A DNA stretch of 17,870 nt from an uncultured Collinsella sp. GTDB taxonomy: Bacteria > Actinomycetota > Coriobacteriia > Coriobacteriales > Coriobacteriaceae. This document shows, one piece after another, positions 1 through 7,242 of the stretch. Every line of letters starts with the position of its first letter. The stretch's first letter is position 1. The notes beneath the pieces were generated by a model. It made no database searches and had not been told where the DNA came from. It saw nothing but the letters and a program-made list of their open reading frames with translations. Location of the stretch: contig CABUQI010000011.1 of assembly GCA_902493545.1 (NCBI GenBank), positions 1 to 17,870 on the forward strand, written 5' to 3'. A program made the position numbers and the translations under genes.

Positions 1-594
1 GGCGAGAGCGGCAGGCACGTTACGAACATCGAGAAGCTGACCGAGCTGCTGCTTGACTGCCTGGTCCAGCGTAGCGACACGATCTCCCTCGACAATGAGG
101 AGCGCTCCACGATTGCCCTGGCTTCGGCGCTGCACGATATTGGCAAGATGGCGATTGACGATGCGATCCTCAACAAGCCCGGGCGCCTTACGCCCGAGGA
201 GTTCGAGATTATGAAGACGCATACCACGATGGGCGCCGACATGTTGCTTGAGCTGAGCCGCCATCACGTCGGCAATGCGCTTATGGAATATGCGTACCAG
301 ATTGCGCGTTGGCATCACGAGCGCTGGGACGGCAGGGGTTATCCCGATGGCCTTAAAGGCAACGAGATTCCCATTGCCGCGCAGGTGGTCTCGGTGGCCG
401 ACGTGTATGATGCGCTGACGAGCGTGCGCGTGTACAAGGACGCTATCCCGCACAAGGAGGCGATCCAGATGATCCTGGACGGTAAGTGTGGCACCTTTAA
501 CCCGCTGTTGCTCGACTGCCTGCTCGAGGTGCAAGACCGTATTGCCGAGACGTTGGCACGCCCCGCCGACGTTGTCGCGTTTCCCACGATTTAG
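1..594 (+). CDS. HD-GYP domain cyclic-di-GMP phosphodiesterase, 5' end missing
   Basis: The frame is open from base 1 to the TAG at 592-594, so the gene begins outside the window; 197 residues are visible. They form an essentially complete HD-GYP domain: the first metal-site His (H6 of the visible part, in GRHV), the HD pair with following Lys (HDIGK, 45-49), H74, the HH pair (105-106), the GYP signature in GRGYPDG (113-115), and a late Asp in SVADVYDALTS (134). All expected metal-ligand positions are present, so the enzyme is probably active. HD-GYP proteins hydrolyse cyclic di-GMP to pGpG and/or GMP in the cytoplasm. The missing N-terminus would normally carry a receiver, PAS/GAF or membrane sensor; which one cannot be told. 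An HPt protein gene follows after 23 bases, suggesting a His-Asp relay linked to nucleotide signalling. Confidence 0.93.
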   Translation, partial: GESGRHVTNIEKLTELLLDCLVQRSDTISLDNEERSTIALASALHDIGKMAIDDAILNKPGRLTPEEFEIMKTHTTMGADMLLELSRHHVGNALMEYAYQIARWHHERWDGRGYPDGLKGNEIPIAAQVVSVADVYDALTSVRVYKDAIPHKEAIQMILDGKCGTFNPLLLDCLLEVQDRIAETLARPADVVAFPTI

Positions 595-617
595 TTTGAC
601 CAAAGGAGTTTTAATCC

Positions 618-974
618 ATGATTTCCATGCGTGAGGCGTATGAGAAGATCGGCGCTAATTATGATGACGCGTGCGCTCGGCTGATGGGCGGGGAAATGCT
701 TGCCCGCTTTGCCCTCAAGTTTTTGGATGACGAGAGCATGGACAAGCTGGAGGCCGCCATGGCGGCAGGAGACACCGAAGGTGCGTTTATGGCAGCGCAC
801 ACGCTCAAGGGCGTGAGCCAGAACCTGGGATTCGATAATCTGTACGAGCCGGCGGTTGTGGTGACCGAAGCACTGCGCAGCGTCGATGCCGTTGACGGCG
901 CTCGCGAGGGGATGCATGCGCTGCAGCAGCAATATGCGGCTACGATGTCGGCCCTGCGCGAAGCGGCTGAATAA
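618..974 (+). CDS. Stand-alone HPt (histidine phosphotransfer) domain protein
   Basis: This 118-residue protein has the phosphotransfer signature AHTLKGVSQNLGF, with H61 as the predicted phosphorylated histidine, inside an all-helical sequence of the usual HPt length. A clear AAGGAG (about 602-607) precedes the ATG. No kinase or receiver domain is fused to it, so it probably shuttles phosphate between a hybrid sensor kinase and a response regulator in the cytoplasm. It lies 23 bases after the HD-GYP gene on the same strand with no terminator in between, so the two are probably co-transcribed. The upstream gene may itself be a receiver/HD-GYP response regulator, which would make it a natural partner; that is inference, because its N-terminus is not in the window. 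Confidence 0.88.
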   Translation: MISMREAYEKIGANYDDACARLMGGEMLARFALKFLDDESMDKLEAAMAAGDTEGAFMAAHTLKGVSQNLGFDNLYEPAVVVTEALRSVDAVDGAREGMHALQQQYAATMSALREAAE

Positions 975-998
975 GAGCTTGCGGGCCTTGATGACTAT

Positions 999-1091
999 GA
1001 GAGTGGATAATCTCCCGTTTTAGGCCCGGTGGCGGCCTCAAAGTGGGAGATTATCCACTCTCGTTCGATACGTGTCCAAAAATCCACTCTC
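999..1091. repeat. 18-bp inverted repeat with an extra 10-bp copy
   Basis: The left arm GAGAGTGGATAATCTCCC (999-1016) is matched perfectly by its reverse complement at 1045-1062, with a 28-base spacer that holds a smaller GGCC-type dyad (1022-1026 against 1034-1038). The outer ten bases, ATCCACTCTC, occur again as a direct repeat at 1082-1091. The element sits after the HPt gene and before the DUF2975 gene. There is no solid T-run after the right arm, so it is not a standard intrinsic terminator. A dispersed intergenic repeat is likelier. Confidence 0.8.
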
Positions 1092-1150
1092 ACCCCTTCT
1101 GATTAGTGAATGGCCTATGCGCACTGGCGGGGCTTTCCGCATGCAATCCA

Positions 1151-1184
1151 TATCGTTGTTCGATAAACTATTCGGATAACGATA
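1151..1184. promoter_or_regulatory. Candidate operator: two related dyads upstream of the DUF2975/HTH pair
   Basis: TATCGTTGTTCGATA (1151-1165) is a 5-5-5 dyad. TATTCGGATAACGATA (about 1169-1184) is a similar sequence in opposite orientation. Together they place TATCGTT and AACGATA as outer inverted arms 20-54 bases before the ATG at 1205. The position suggests binding by the HTH protein encoded two genes downstream. I could not fix a confident -35/-10 pair here. Confidence 0.4.
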
Positions 1185-1204
1185 GATTCGATGAGGGTGA
1201 GTGT

Positions 1205-1765
1205 ATGTCCAACAGCGTTCAGCGTATGGCCAAGGCGGGCGAGACTGTAAGGAAGCTTGGCTTTTGCATGGCGGTCGTTTTTGCGGGAATGCTCGTCGCT
1301 TTCGCCGCGTTGGTTGTTTACGTGATCTGGTATGCGGTTGCAAACGCTGCTTCTGTCGATTCTTTCGGTGTTGTGACGCTTCTCAATGGCGGGTGCATCG
1401 TTATCCCAAGCGGACTGTGCATGGCGCTTGCCATGGGTATTTCGCTTGTCGTTTTGTGCGGAATCAGCCGCGACATTTCGCGGGGCGTATCGCCCTTTAC
1501 CAGGGCGCATGTGCGGCTTATCCGTGTTCTCGCGCTTGCCTTTGCTGTTAACGCCGCGGTTTCGCTTGTTGGTGCCTATGGATCGGTCAATCTCACCATT
1601 GGCGGACTGGAGCTTTACATCGTGCCTCATTCCTTTGTTATTGAGATTTGCCAAGGCGCTACCTTTGATGCGGGGTCGTTTATCGGCGCAGTTGTCTGTC
1701 TGTTTATCTCGGCGATTTGGAGTTATGCCTCGCTGCTCCAGGAGCAGTCTGACGAGCTTGTGTAG
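1205..1765 (+). CDS. DUF2975 family four-helix membrane protein
   Basis: This 186-residue protein starts at the ATG at 1205, chosen because AGGGTGA lies just upstream (1194-1200); an earlier in-frame ATG at 1106 has no ribosome binding site and would add a polar stretch of poor quality. Four hydrophobic segments are visible (roughly residues 18-44, 65-88, 105-125 and 155-180), with a short polar N-terminus and an acidic C-terminal tail. The length, the topology and the HTH gene directly downstream match the DUF2975 (YoaS-like) family, which is typically paired with a YozG-like regulator. Its function is not known. The stop overlaps the next gene's Shine-Dalgarno sequence, so the two genes are translationally linked. 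Confidence 0.72.
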   Translation: MSNSVQRMAKAGETVRKLGFCMAVVFAGMLVAFAALVVYVIWYAVANAASVDSFGVVTLLNGGCIVIPSGLCMALAMGISLVVLCGISRDISRGVSPFTRAHVRLIRVLALAFAVNAAVSLVGAYGSVNLTIGGLELYIVPHSFVIEICQGATFDAGSFIGAVVCLFISAIWSYASLLQEQSDELV

Positions 1766-1773
1766 GAGGAAAC

Positions 1774-2103
1774 ATGAGCTATCTCATCATCGAGCTTGAG
1801 ACGCAGCTGCTTAAGACCGGAAAGACCAGCTCTGATCTGATTCGTGCCACGGGGCATACTCCGGCTAATATTTCTAAGCTAAGAAACGGAAAAATTAAAG
1901 CTATTCGTCTTAAGACGCTTCTTGAAATCTGTGATGAGCTTGATTGTCAACCGGGAGATATTATTCAGCGCGTGAGCGAGAAAGAGCTCGAGGAGCTTAT
2001 TGTTGAGCGTGCAAAAAATGTCGTGAGGCAGATGCGGAATGGTGGAGGCGATGAGGTATCGCTTCCGACATCCGTCTTTGCTGTCGATTTGAGTGACGAG
2101 TAG
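1774..2103 (+). CDS. YozG-like Cro/CI-type helix-turn-helix regulator
   Basis: The protein has 109 residues; AGGAGG (1764-1769) lies 4 bases before the ATG and overlaps the preceding stop codon. The N-terminal 65 residues form a compact HTH (TGKTSSDLIRATGHTPANISKLRNGKIKAIRLKTLLEICDEL in outline), with the ISKLRNGK recognition-helix pattern and the closing CQPGDII stretch of the YozG/HTH_26 group. The tail is acidic and without a recognised domain. Proteins of this group usually sit beside DUF2975 membrane proteins, as here, and the pair probably forms a small autoregulated module in which the membrane protein may modulate the regulator (inference). Transcription ends at the hairpin 36 bases downstream. 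Confidence 0.85.
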   Translation: MSYLIIELETQLLKTGKTSSDLIRATGHTPANISKLRNGKIKAIRLKTLLEICDELDCQPGDIIQRVSEKELEELIVERAKNVVRQMRNGGGDEVSLPTSVFAVDLSDE

Positions 2104-2138
2104 CTTAAGGCGAACAGCCATAACGAAATATCAGCGTA

Positions 2139-2167
2139 AAGGGGCCCGTGTCTAACACGGGCCCCTT
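2139..2167 (+). terminator. Strong intrinsic terminator after the HTH gene
   Basis: A 13-bp perfect stem runs from AAGGGGCCCGTGT (2139-2151) to ACACGGGCCCCTT (2155-2167), with a 3-base loop, followed by T-rich sequence (TTGCTTCATTAATT). It separates the DUF2975/HTH pair from the ABC exporter operon. Confidence 0.88.
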
Positions 2168-2182
2168 GCTTCATTAATTATC

Positions 2183-2211
2183 TTGACAAATATGAGTTAT
2201 CGACAAACAAT
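2183..2211 (+). promoter_or_regulatory. Predicted sigma-70 type promoter of the ABC exporter operon
   Basis: A perfect -35 box TTGACA (2183-2188) is followed after 17 bases by AACAAT (2206-2211), a 4-of-6 match to the -10 consensus. The region is A/T-rich and lies 39 bases before the start codon at 2250, with AAAGGAGG at 2236-2243. The -10 assignment is less certain than the -35. Confidence 0.6.
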
Positions 2212-2249
2212 AATAGTCAGAAAAAACGATAAAAGAAAGGAGGAACGAT

Positions 2250-3011
2250 ATGGATAGTTTTGCTATCAAGCAGAACGGGAGGCCAATGAGTGCATCAGCG
2301 ATAAAGCTATCAAAGGTGTCAAAGCGCTATGGGAAACGGCGTGTGTTGCATGATGTTTCCTTCGAGGTGGATCAGTCTGAGCTCTGCGCCCTTGTTGGTG
2401 CAAACGGGGCGGGTAAAAGCACGCTTATTAAGATAGTGCTGGGCCTCTGCGAGCCGTCGTCGGGGAGCGTGGAGCTCTTTGGAGGCAAGTCGAAAAAAGA
2501 GCTGAGCCTGATGCGGACGCGTGTCGGCTATGTGCCAGATTCCAGCGGAGCATACCAATCCCTCAGTGCGGTGGAGAATCTTCGGATCCGATGTGCGGAA
2601 TGGGGGCTCGATGAGACACGTGAGGTTCCTCGCGTCTTGGGCCTAGTCGGGCTGGACGTCGATGAGAAAAAGAGCGTGAGCAGTTTTTCTCTGGGAATGA
2701 AACGGCGACTGGATATAGCTACGGCTTTGTTGGGCGACACCGACGTACTAATTTTCGATGAGCCGGCAAATGGGTTGGACCCGCTGGGCATCGAGAGTAT
2801 ATGGGCCCTTATCGGCCGATTGAATCGAGAACAGGGTAAGACCATGCTCATCTCTAGCCATGATTTGGATGAGTTGGCATCGGTTGCAACAAGTTGCGTG
2901 TTTATTCATGACGGTGAACTGCTGAAAAAGGAATCGATGGATGTCATAAGGGATGAGGCGTCGTCCCTAAAAGAATATTACAGGCGCTTGATGAACGCGG
3001 TCTCGCTATGA
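2250..3011 (+). CDS. ABC exporter ATP-binding protein (BcrA/NatA type)
   Basis: The protein has 253 residues and starts at the ATG at 2250, supported by AAAGGAGG six bases upstream; a second in-frame ATG at 2286 lacks this support. Complete ABC ATPase motifs are visible: Walker A GANGAGKST (50-58), signature SFSLGM (145-150), Walker B VLIFDEP (166-172) and the H-loop His204 in SSHDLDEL. The Q-loop reads GYVPDSSG, without Gln, as is common in exporter ATPases of the drug/bacteriocin-resistance type. It would power an ABC-2 type exporter built from the two membrane proteins encoded next. The stop overlaps the next start in an ATGA, showing translational coupling. The substrate is unknown; self-immunity or antimicrobial peptide export is one possibility, but no precursor peptide or lanthionine enzyme is nearby. 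Confidence 0.93.
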   Translation: MDSFAIKQNGRPMSASAIKLSKVSKRYGKRRVLHDVSFEVDQSELCALVGANGAGKSTLIKIVLGLCEPSSGSVELFGGKSKKELSLMRTRVGYVPDSSGAYQSLSAVENLRIRCAEWGLDETREVPRVLGLVGLDVDEKKSVSSFSLGMKRRLDIATALLGDTDVLIFDEPANGLDPLGIESIWALIGRLNREQGKTMLISSHDLDELASVATSCVFIHDGELLKKESMDVIRDEASSLKEYYRRLMNAVSL

Positions 3012-3832
3012 AGCGGGCGATCCATCCCATAAAGGCAGATATGATGCGTCTACACAGGATGTTTCCGGCGCAGTTTGGTCTTACGCTTATGTTGGCGTGC
3101 GGTCTTCTCTTCGGTGTTTTTCTAAATAACGGAGCAACGTTGCTAGGCTTTGGCTATGGCGTTTGTGGGGAGGATATTGGTTTCCTCTGGAATGCAATCG
3201 ATCCTTCTGCGCCTGATGAGTCCCTTGCGCGCAGCGCTTTTGCCGGTACATCCCTGTTCGTTCCACTCATCGTTTGTTTGGTGCTTTTACAGGAGCATGG
3301 ATATAAAGAGGGATACCGAATTTCTTCAGCAAGAGGTCTCGCCCGCTTTAATGGGGCTCTGGCACATGTGCTTTCGTCTGCTTTAATAGTCGGTGCAGCT
3401 TATAGCGCACTTTGCCTTCTTTTGTTTGCAATAGCCATAATGCGTGGGGGGCAAAACTACACGCACGGCATGCTGGCTGCATTTTTGCCTGCGATGATAA
3501 TCAACGCCGTATTGGTGATATCGGTTGCGTTGGAGACGATGACCATCTATCGGATTACAGGCAGCGCTGTATTGAGCGGGGCTGTAATAATAATTGGATT
3601 TGTCATGAGCTTGACGCTCTACGGAACCTTCCTTCAGGCACCTATACCATCCTTGCGATGGATCTTCCTCCTTCCGGGGCCGTACCTTGGAGCCGGATGT
3701 GCCCTTGGGTATAGCGATATGGGGCAGCTGACGCTTCTGGGATATGGCGTGGCAGCTGGCTGTCTATCGGTATTGATTTACGCTCTCGTGACCTGTCGTG
3801 TCGGAGGTGTGCTCAATGGCTCGTCAGATTAA
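3008..3832 (+). CDS. ABC-2 type permease, first subunit
   Basis: This 274-residue protein has a short basic cytoplasmic N-terminus and about six hydrophobic segments (approximately 22-40, 80-95, 119-147, 157-180, 186-208 and 242-262), the usual plan of ABC-2 exporter permeases. The long loop between segments 1 and 2 (about 41-79) is acidic and probably extracytoplasmic. The start overlaps the ATPase stop by four bases (ATGA). I see no closer family signature and cannot name the substrate. The gene is visibly richer in A/T and rare-looking codons such as ATA than the surrounding housekeeping-like genes, which hints at lateral acquisition of this operon (qualitative impression, not calculated). 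Confidence 0.82.
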   Translation: MKRAIHPIKADMMRLHRMFPAQFGLTLMLACGLLFGVFLNNGATLLGFGYGVCGEDIGFLWNAIDPSAPDESLARSAFAGTSLFVPLIVCLVLLQEHGYKEGYRISSARGLARFNGALAHVLSSALIVGAAYSALCLLLFAIAIMRGGQNYTHGMLAAFLPAMIINAVLVISVALETMTIYRITGSAVLSGAVIIIGFVMSLTLYGTFLQAPIPSLRWIFLLPGPYLGAGCALGYSDMGQLTLLGYGVAAGCLSVLIYALVTCRVGGVLNGSSD

Positions 3833-4634
3833 AAGGTTCCTCCATTCAGAATTGAAGCATGTAAGCGAATGGACGTACGTCTTAATCCTGGCAATTTATG
3901 CGTGTATGGTGATATTGCAGCTTAATTCTTTCCCGATGTGGTTCTGTAGCCTCCGCGAGGGCAGTTTCTTGGGCTTTTTCCCAGACCCGACGCTTAAACT
4001 GTCGGCAGAGGACGCCCTTCTATTTGGTAATGCAGAGGTTTTTCGCGGCTTGCTGTTCAATGTGGCCCCGTTGGCTCATGCATTGTTCTTTCCGCTTGTC
4101 GCGCCTTGCGTTGTCCCACGCTTTGTCAGTTCGAGCTTTGTCGAGGAACCGTGGGGGCTGTCGGAGGCTCGGGGAGGGAAGCGGGCGTGCGTTACCGTTG
4201 CGCGAGCGATGCTGTCTTCTTTCGCCCTATTGGGCGCGTTTATCCTGTCAAGTGTCGTTTTGTACTGTCTTAACTGCGCAATCGTTTTGGATGCTCAACA
4301 GTATTTCAACCTGAATATGTTTTGCGATCGACTTCTTCTGACGAGTGCGGTCTGCCTTGCATACGTGGTCTCTTGCGTGATCGTTGTTTCCTATTTTGGA
4401 TCCGGCTTCGGTCCTATTGGCATGCTGTTGCTTGTCAACGTCGTAACGATCTACATACAGGTCGGAGCCAATTCCATGCTTCCGTTTCCGTCCTCGATGC
4501 TCATGTGGATTTGCGGCGTGACCCCGTTGGAGGATAGTCAATGCACCTCGATTTTAATTGACTGCCTGATTAACGTAGCAAGCGTTCTTGCCATTTGCTT
4601 TACCGTCGACCAATTGCGGTCGAGATTTCTTTGA
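3816..4634 (+). CDS. ABC-2 type permease, second subunit
   Basis: The protein has 272 residues. I chose the ATG at 3816 because GGAGGTG (3802-3808) is correctly spaced before it; a GTG at 3798 would also be in frame but has no ribosome binding site. The gene overlaps the previous one by 17 bases. About six hydrophobic segments are visible (near 20-36, 84-101, 130-155, 172-193, 200-215 and 246-263). It shares the overall plan of its neighbour but little obvious sequence, so the exporter probably works as an unlike pair of permeases with one ATPase, as in LanFEG-type immunity and related peptide exporters (comparison of architecture only). The Cys content of the membrane segments is noticeable. 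It is the last gene of the operon. Confidence 0.8.
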   Translation: MARQIKRFLHSELKHVSEWTYVLILAIYACMVILQLNSFPMWFCSLREGSFLGFFPDPTLKLSAEDALLFGNAEVFRGLLFNVAPLAHALFFPLVAPCVVPRFVSSSFVEEPWGLSEARGGKRACVTVARAMLSSFALLGAFILSSVVLYCLNCAIVLDAQQYFNLNMFCDRLLLTSAVCLAYVVSCVIVVSYFGSGFGPIGMLLLVNVVTIYIQVGANSMLPFPSSMLMWICGVTPLEDSQCTSILIDCLINVASVLAICFTVDQLRSRFL

Positions 4635-4673
4635 TTGTTTGTGAGGGATAATCATACCGAGCATACCAAATAC

Positions 4674-4710
4674 AGGGGGCGCGGGCACCGTGGCTGATGT
4701 CCGCCCCCCT
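4674..4710. terminator. Possible bidirectional terminator between convergent operons
   Basis: AGGGGG (4674-4679) pairs with CCCCCT (4705-4710); after a bulged C the stem continues with GCGG (4681-4684) against CCGC (4701-4704). The hairpin lies between the convergent exporter operon (ends 4634) and the C26 hydrolase gene (ends 4746). U-tracts are weak on both sides, so the call is tentative. Confidence 0.45.
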
Positions 4711-4745
4711 CGGCATGGAAGGTTTAAGCCTGTGTGATTCGCGAG

Positions 4746-5555
4746 CTAGCGCGCCTGCTTAACCTTTGCCGCTGCCTCGACAAACGACTTCCACAGGTTA
4801 AAGTCGGTCTCGAGCGTCTTCCACGTGTACTCAGGGTGCCATTGCGCGCCCAGGCAGAATGGCTGGCCTTCGACCTCGATGCACTCGGGAACGCCGTCGG
4901 TTGCTTTGGCGACCAAGCGCGTGCTTTTACCCAGACGGTCGACGCAGCAGTGGTGTGCGGAGTTGGTCTGGATTAGCCTGTGCCCGCCAACCGCGCGTTC
5001 CAGCAGCGAGCCCGGCACGACCTCGACGGGGTGCACGGGATCGTTGAGCACGTGGGTGTGACGCCACTGCGTGCGACCCTCGCGCGCGCCCAGGCTCGGT
5101 ACGTCCATGCACAGGGTGCCGCCAGTAGCGACGTTGAGCAGCTGCGTGCCGCGGCAGGTGGTAAAGAGTGGCTTTTTGGCGCGGAGCACCTCGCCGACCA
5201 GCTTAAACTCAAAGCTATCGCGGATCTCGCAGCAGAGGGTGGGGTCGTAGGGTCGATCATCGCCCCAGCGTTTGGGATTGACATCGGGGCCGCCGGGAAT
5301 GGCGATGCCGTCGGCGATATCGACGTAATGACGGATGACCTCAATGTCCTCGGTGATGGACATCTGCAGCGGCAGGCCGCCAGCGGCAAGGATAGCATCG
5401 ACAAAGACACTTGCGATTTCCTCGTTGGGGGAGAGCATCTCGGTTAAAAACGGCTCTGCCTCTTCCCAGCGCGGTGCGACGAGGATGAGTGGGCGGTCGG
5501 CGGGGGCGACGTCGACGTGCGGGGTGTAGGACGATGAAGTACGGGTTCCGATCAT
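4746..5555 (-). CDS. Peptidase C26 / gamma-glutamyl-GABA hydrolase-like class I glutamine amidotransferase
   Basis: The 269-residue protein has the class I amidotransferase fold signatures: the oxyanion/substrate stretch DGIAIPGGPDVNP (82-94), the nucleophile elbow TTCRGTQLLNV with Cys134, an NSAHHCCV segment (198-205), and the catalytic His240 and Glu242 in QWHPEY. These match the C26 family (PuuD-like), which cleaves gamma-glutamyl amide bonds such as gamma-glutamyl-GABA. It is a free-standing hydrolase with no synthetase domain. It is the last gene of the amino acid importer operon, 52 bases after the ATPase, so it probably processes an imported gamma-glutamyl compound or glutamine-like substrate (inference). 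The start at 5555 has only a weak GAAAG upstream. The first 20 residues are poorly structured. Confidence 0.88.
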   Translation of the reverse strand: MIGTRTSSSYTPHVDVAPADRPLILVAPRWEEAEPFLTEMLSPNEEIASVFVDAILAAGGLPLQMSITEDIEVIRHYVDIADGIAIPGGPDVNPKRWGDDRPYDPTLCCEIRDSFEFKLVGEVLRAKKPLFTTCRGTQLLNVATGGTLCMDVPSLGAREGRTQWRHTHVLNDPVHPVEVVPGSLLERAVGGHRLIQTNSAHHCCVDRLGKSTRLVAKATDGVPECIEVEGQPFCLGAQWHPEYTWKTLETDFNLWKSFVEAAAKVKQAR

Positions 5556-5607
5556 AGGTATAACTTTCGAATTCAGATGAACATGACGAGCGGGCGCGGT
5601 AATTGGG

Positions 5608-6372
5608 TTAGTGGCCCTTGATGGAGTTGAGGAAGTCCTGGGCGCGCTTGGTCTGGGGATGGTCGAAGAACTCGTCGGGCGTGCCGGTTTCCACGATCTG
5701 GCCGTCGGCCATAAACACGACGCGGTCGGCCACGCGGCGGGCGAAGTTCATCTCGTGCGTGATGACGATCATCGTCATACCCTGCTGGGCCAGACGGACC
5801 ATGACCTCGAGCACCTCGTTGATCATTTCGGGATCGAGGGCGCTCGTGGGCTCGTCAAAGAGCATGGCCTTGGGCTGCATGGCAAGCGAGCGGGCGATGG
5901 CTACACGCTGTTGCTGGCCGCCCGAGAGCTGTGCGGGCACCTTATCGGCCTGCTCGGCAACGCCCACGCGGCCCAGCAGGTCCATGGCACGCTCGCGGGC
6001 CTCGTCCTTGGAGACGCCCAGCACATCGATCGGTCCCAGCATGACGTTCTGCAGTACGGTCATATGTGCGAACAGGTTGAACTGCTGAAACACCATGCCC
6101 AGCTCGGCACGCATGCGGGCAAGGTCCTTGCCTTCCTGCGGCAAGGGTTGGCCCTCGATGAGGATCTCGCCCGAGTCGATGGTTTCCAGGCGGTTGATGG
6201 TGCGGCACATGGTCGATTTGCCCGAACCCGAGGGGCCAATCACAACAACGACCTCGCCGCGGTCGACCGACAGGTTGATGTCGTTGAGAACGTGCAGGTC
6301 GCCATAGTGCTTATCGACGTGCTTGAGCTCGATAAGCGGCTGGTTGCCAGAAGTAGAAGTGCTCTGTGCCAT
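5608..6372 (-). CDS. Polar amino acid ABC importer ATP-binding protein (GlnQ-like)
   Basis: The protein has 254 residues. Walker A GPSGSGKST (46-54), a Q-loop in MVFQQFNLFAHMTVLQNV, signature LSGGQQQR, Walker B AMLFDEPTSALDP and H-loop THEM are all intact and of the PAAT (glutamine/histidine/polar amino acid) type. It hydrolyses ATP at the cytoplasmic face to drive import through the two permeases encoded upstream. A GGAG about ten bases before the ATG supports the start. The gene follows the permease gene by 36 bases and precedes the C26 hydrolase by 52. The N-terminal ten residues are a Ser/Thr-rich extension ahead of the conserved IELKHVDKHYG beginning. The exact amino acid cannot be told from the ATPase. 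Confidence 0.96.
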   Translation of the reverse strand: MAQSTSTSGNQPLIELKHVDKHYGDLHVLNDINLSVDRGEVVVVIGPSGSGKSTMCRTINRLETIDSGEILIEGQPLPQEGKDLARMRAELGMVFQQFNLFAHMTVLQNVMLGPIDVLGVSKDEARERAMDLLGRVGVAEQADKVPAQLSGGQQQRVAIARSLAMQPKAMLFDEPTSALDPEMINEVLEVMVRLAQQGMTMIVITHEMNFARRVADRVVFMADGQIVETGTPDEFFDHPQTKRAQDFLNSIKGH

Positions 6373-6408
6373 GGTGCTCGGCTCCTTATGACTCGAAATG
6401 GTAAAGCG

Positions 6409-7242
6409 TTAGCGGATGATGGTCGCGCCGGTCTTGTGCGAAACGTAGACAGCGGCCTTGTTGATCGCGACGTTGATGAGGATATAGATGACCGCGATAA
6501 CCAGGTAGACCGACACGAGAGCGTCGTAGTTGGTAATGAGCACGCGGGCGTTTTGCATGAGGTCGGGGTAGCTCACCACGTAGGCGACGGTGGTGTCTTT
6601 GACTACGACCACGAGCTGTGAAATCAACGACGGAATGATAAATCGAATAGCCTGCGGCAATACGATTTTAAAGGTGATTTTAGCCTTGGAGAGACCGAGC
6701 GCCTGGGCCGCCTCGACCTGGCCGCGCGATACGGCGTTGACGCCGGCGCGGAAAATCTCGGCAAGTACGCCGGCTGCAGCGAGCGCGACGGGAAGCGTGA
6801 GCATCCAAAACGACGGCAGTGCGATCTTGTACTGGGGCAGCACCAAAAAGAAGAAGTAGATGAACAGCAGGCTCGGTACGCCACGGAAGAAATCGGTGAG
6901 CACGCGGCAGACCAGCTGCAGCGGCTTAATGTCGCTGGTACGGCCGAGCATAAGGGCTAAGCCCAGCACCAGCGCGATGGCGCCAGCGGTGAGTGCGACC
7001 TTGACGGTGCCCTCAAAGCCGGCAAGCAGGAACTTCCAGGTGGTGAGGTGCGTAAAGAAATACCAATAGTGGACCGAAAGCTGTCCGGTCACATAAAAGC
7101 GCTGCAGTACCAGGGCGACGAGTGCGGCGACGGCAACAAGCGAGATGGCGGTGCCGATGCGAATCTTGGCGCGCATCTTGGGGCCGGGAGCCTCGTAGAG
7201 CGCGTCGCGCATGGTGAGCGCGGAGGTGGAGTGCTTGCTCAT
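6409..7242 (-). CDS. Polar amino acid ABC importer permease (GluD/HisM type)
   Basis: This 277-residue inner-membrane protein carries the coupling EAA loop, EAAQALGLSKAKITFKIVLPQAIR in outline with EAAQALG at 177-183, and the typical FRGVPSLLFIYF stretch (119-130) of HisM/GlnP family permeases. A longer basic N-terminal region (1-30) precedes the first membrane segment. Its start overlaps the stop of the preceding permease gene in an ATGA, and GAAGGTGAG lies about nine bases upstream within that gene. The two permeases presumably form the heterodimeric channel served by the ATPase downstream and the binding protein upstream. Family assignment is secure; the transported amino acid is not. Confidence 0.94.
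   Translation of the reverse strand: MSKHSTSALTMRDALYEAPGPKMRAKIRIGTAISLVAVAALVALVLQRFYVTGQLSVHYWYFFTHLTTWKFLLAGFEGTVKVALTAGAIALVLGLALMLGRTSDIKPLQLVCRVLTDFFRGVPSLLFIYFFFLVLPQYKIALPSFWMLTLPVALAAAGVLAEIFRAGVNAVSRGQVEAAQALGLSKAKITFKIVLPQAIRFIIPSLISQLVVVVKDTTVAYVVSYPDLMQNARVLITNYDALVSVYLVIAVIYILINVAINKAAVYVSHKTGATIIR

Noticed and set aside
2250..4634. Lantibiotic biosynthesis and immunity cluster
   Set aside because: Only the exporter part is present; no precursor peptide, LanB/C/M enzyme, protease or two-component system is visible.
5611..6621. 336-residue plus-strand reading frame
   Set aside because: It is antisense to the GlnQ-like ATPase and permease genes, with His/Asp/Val-rich shadow composition and no ribosome binding site.
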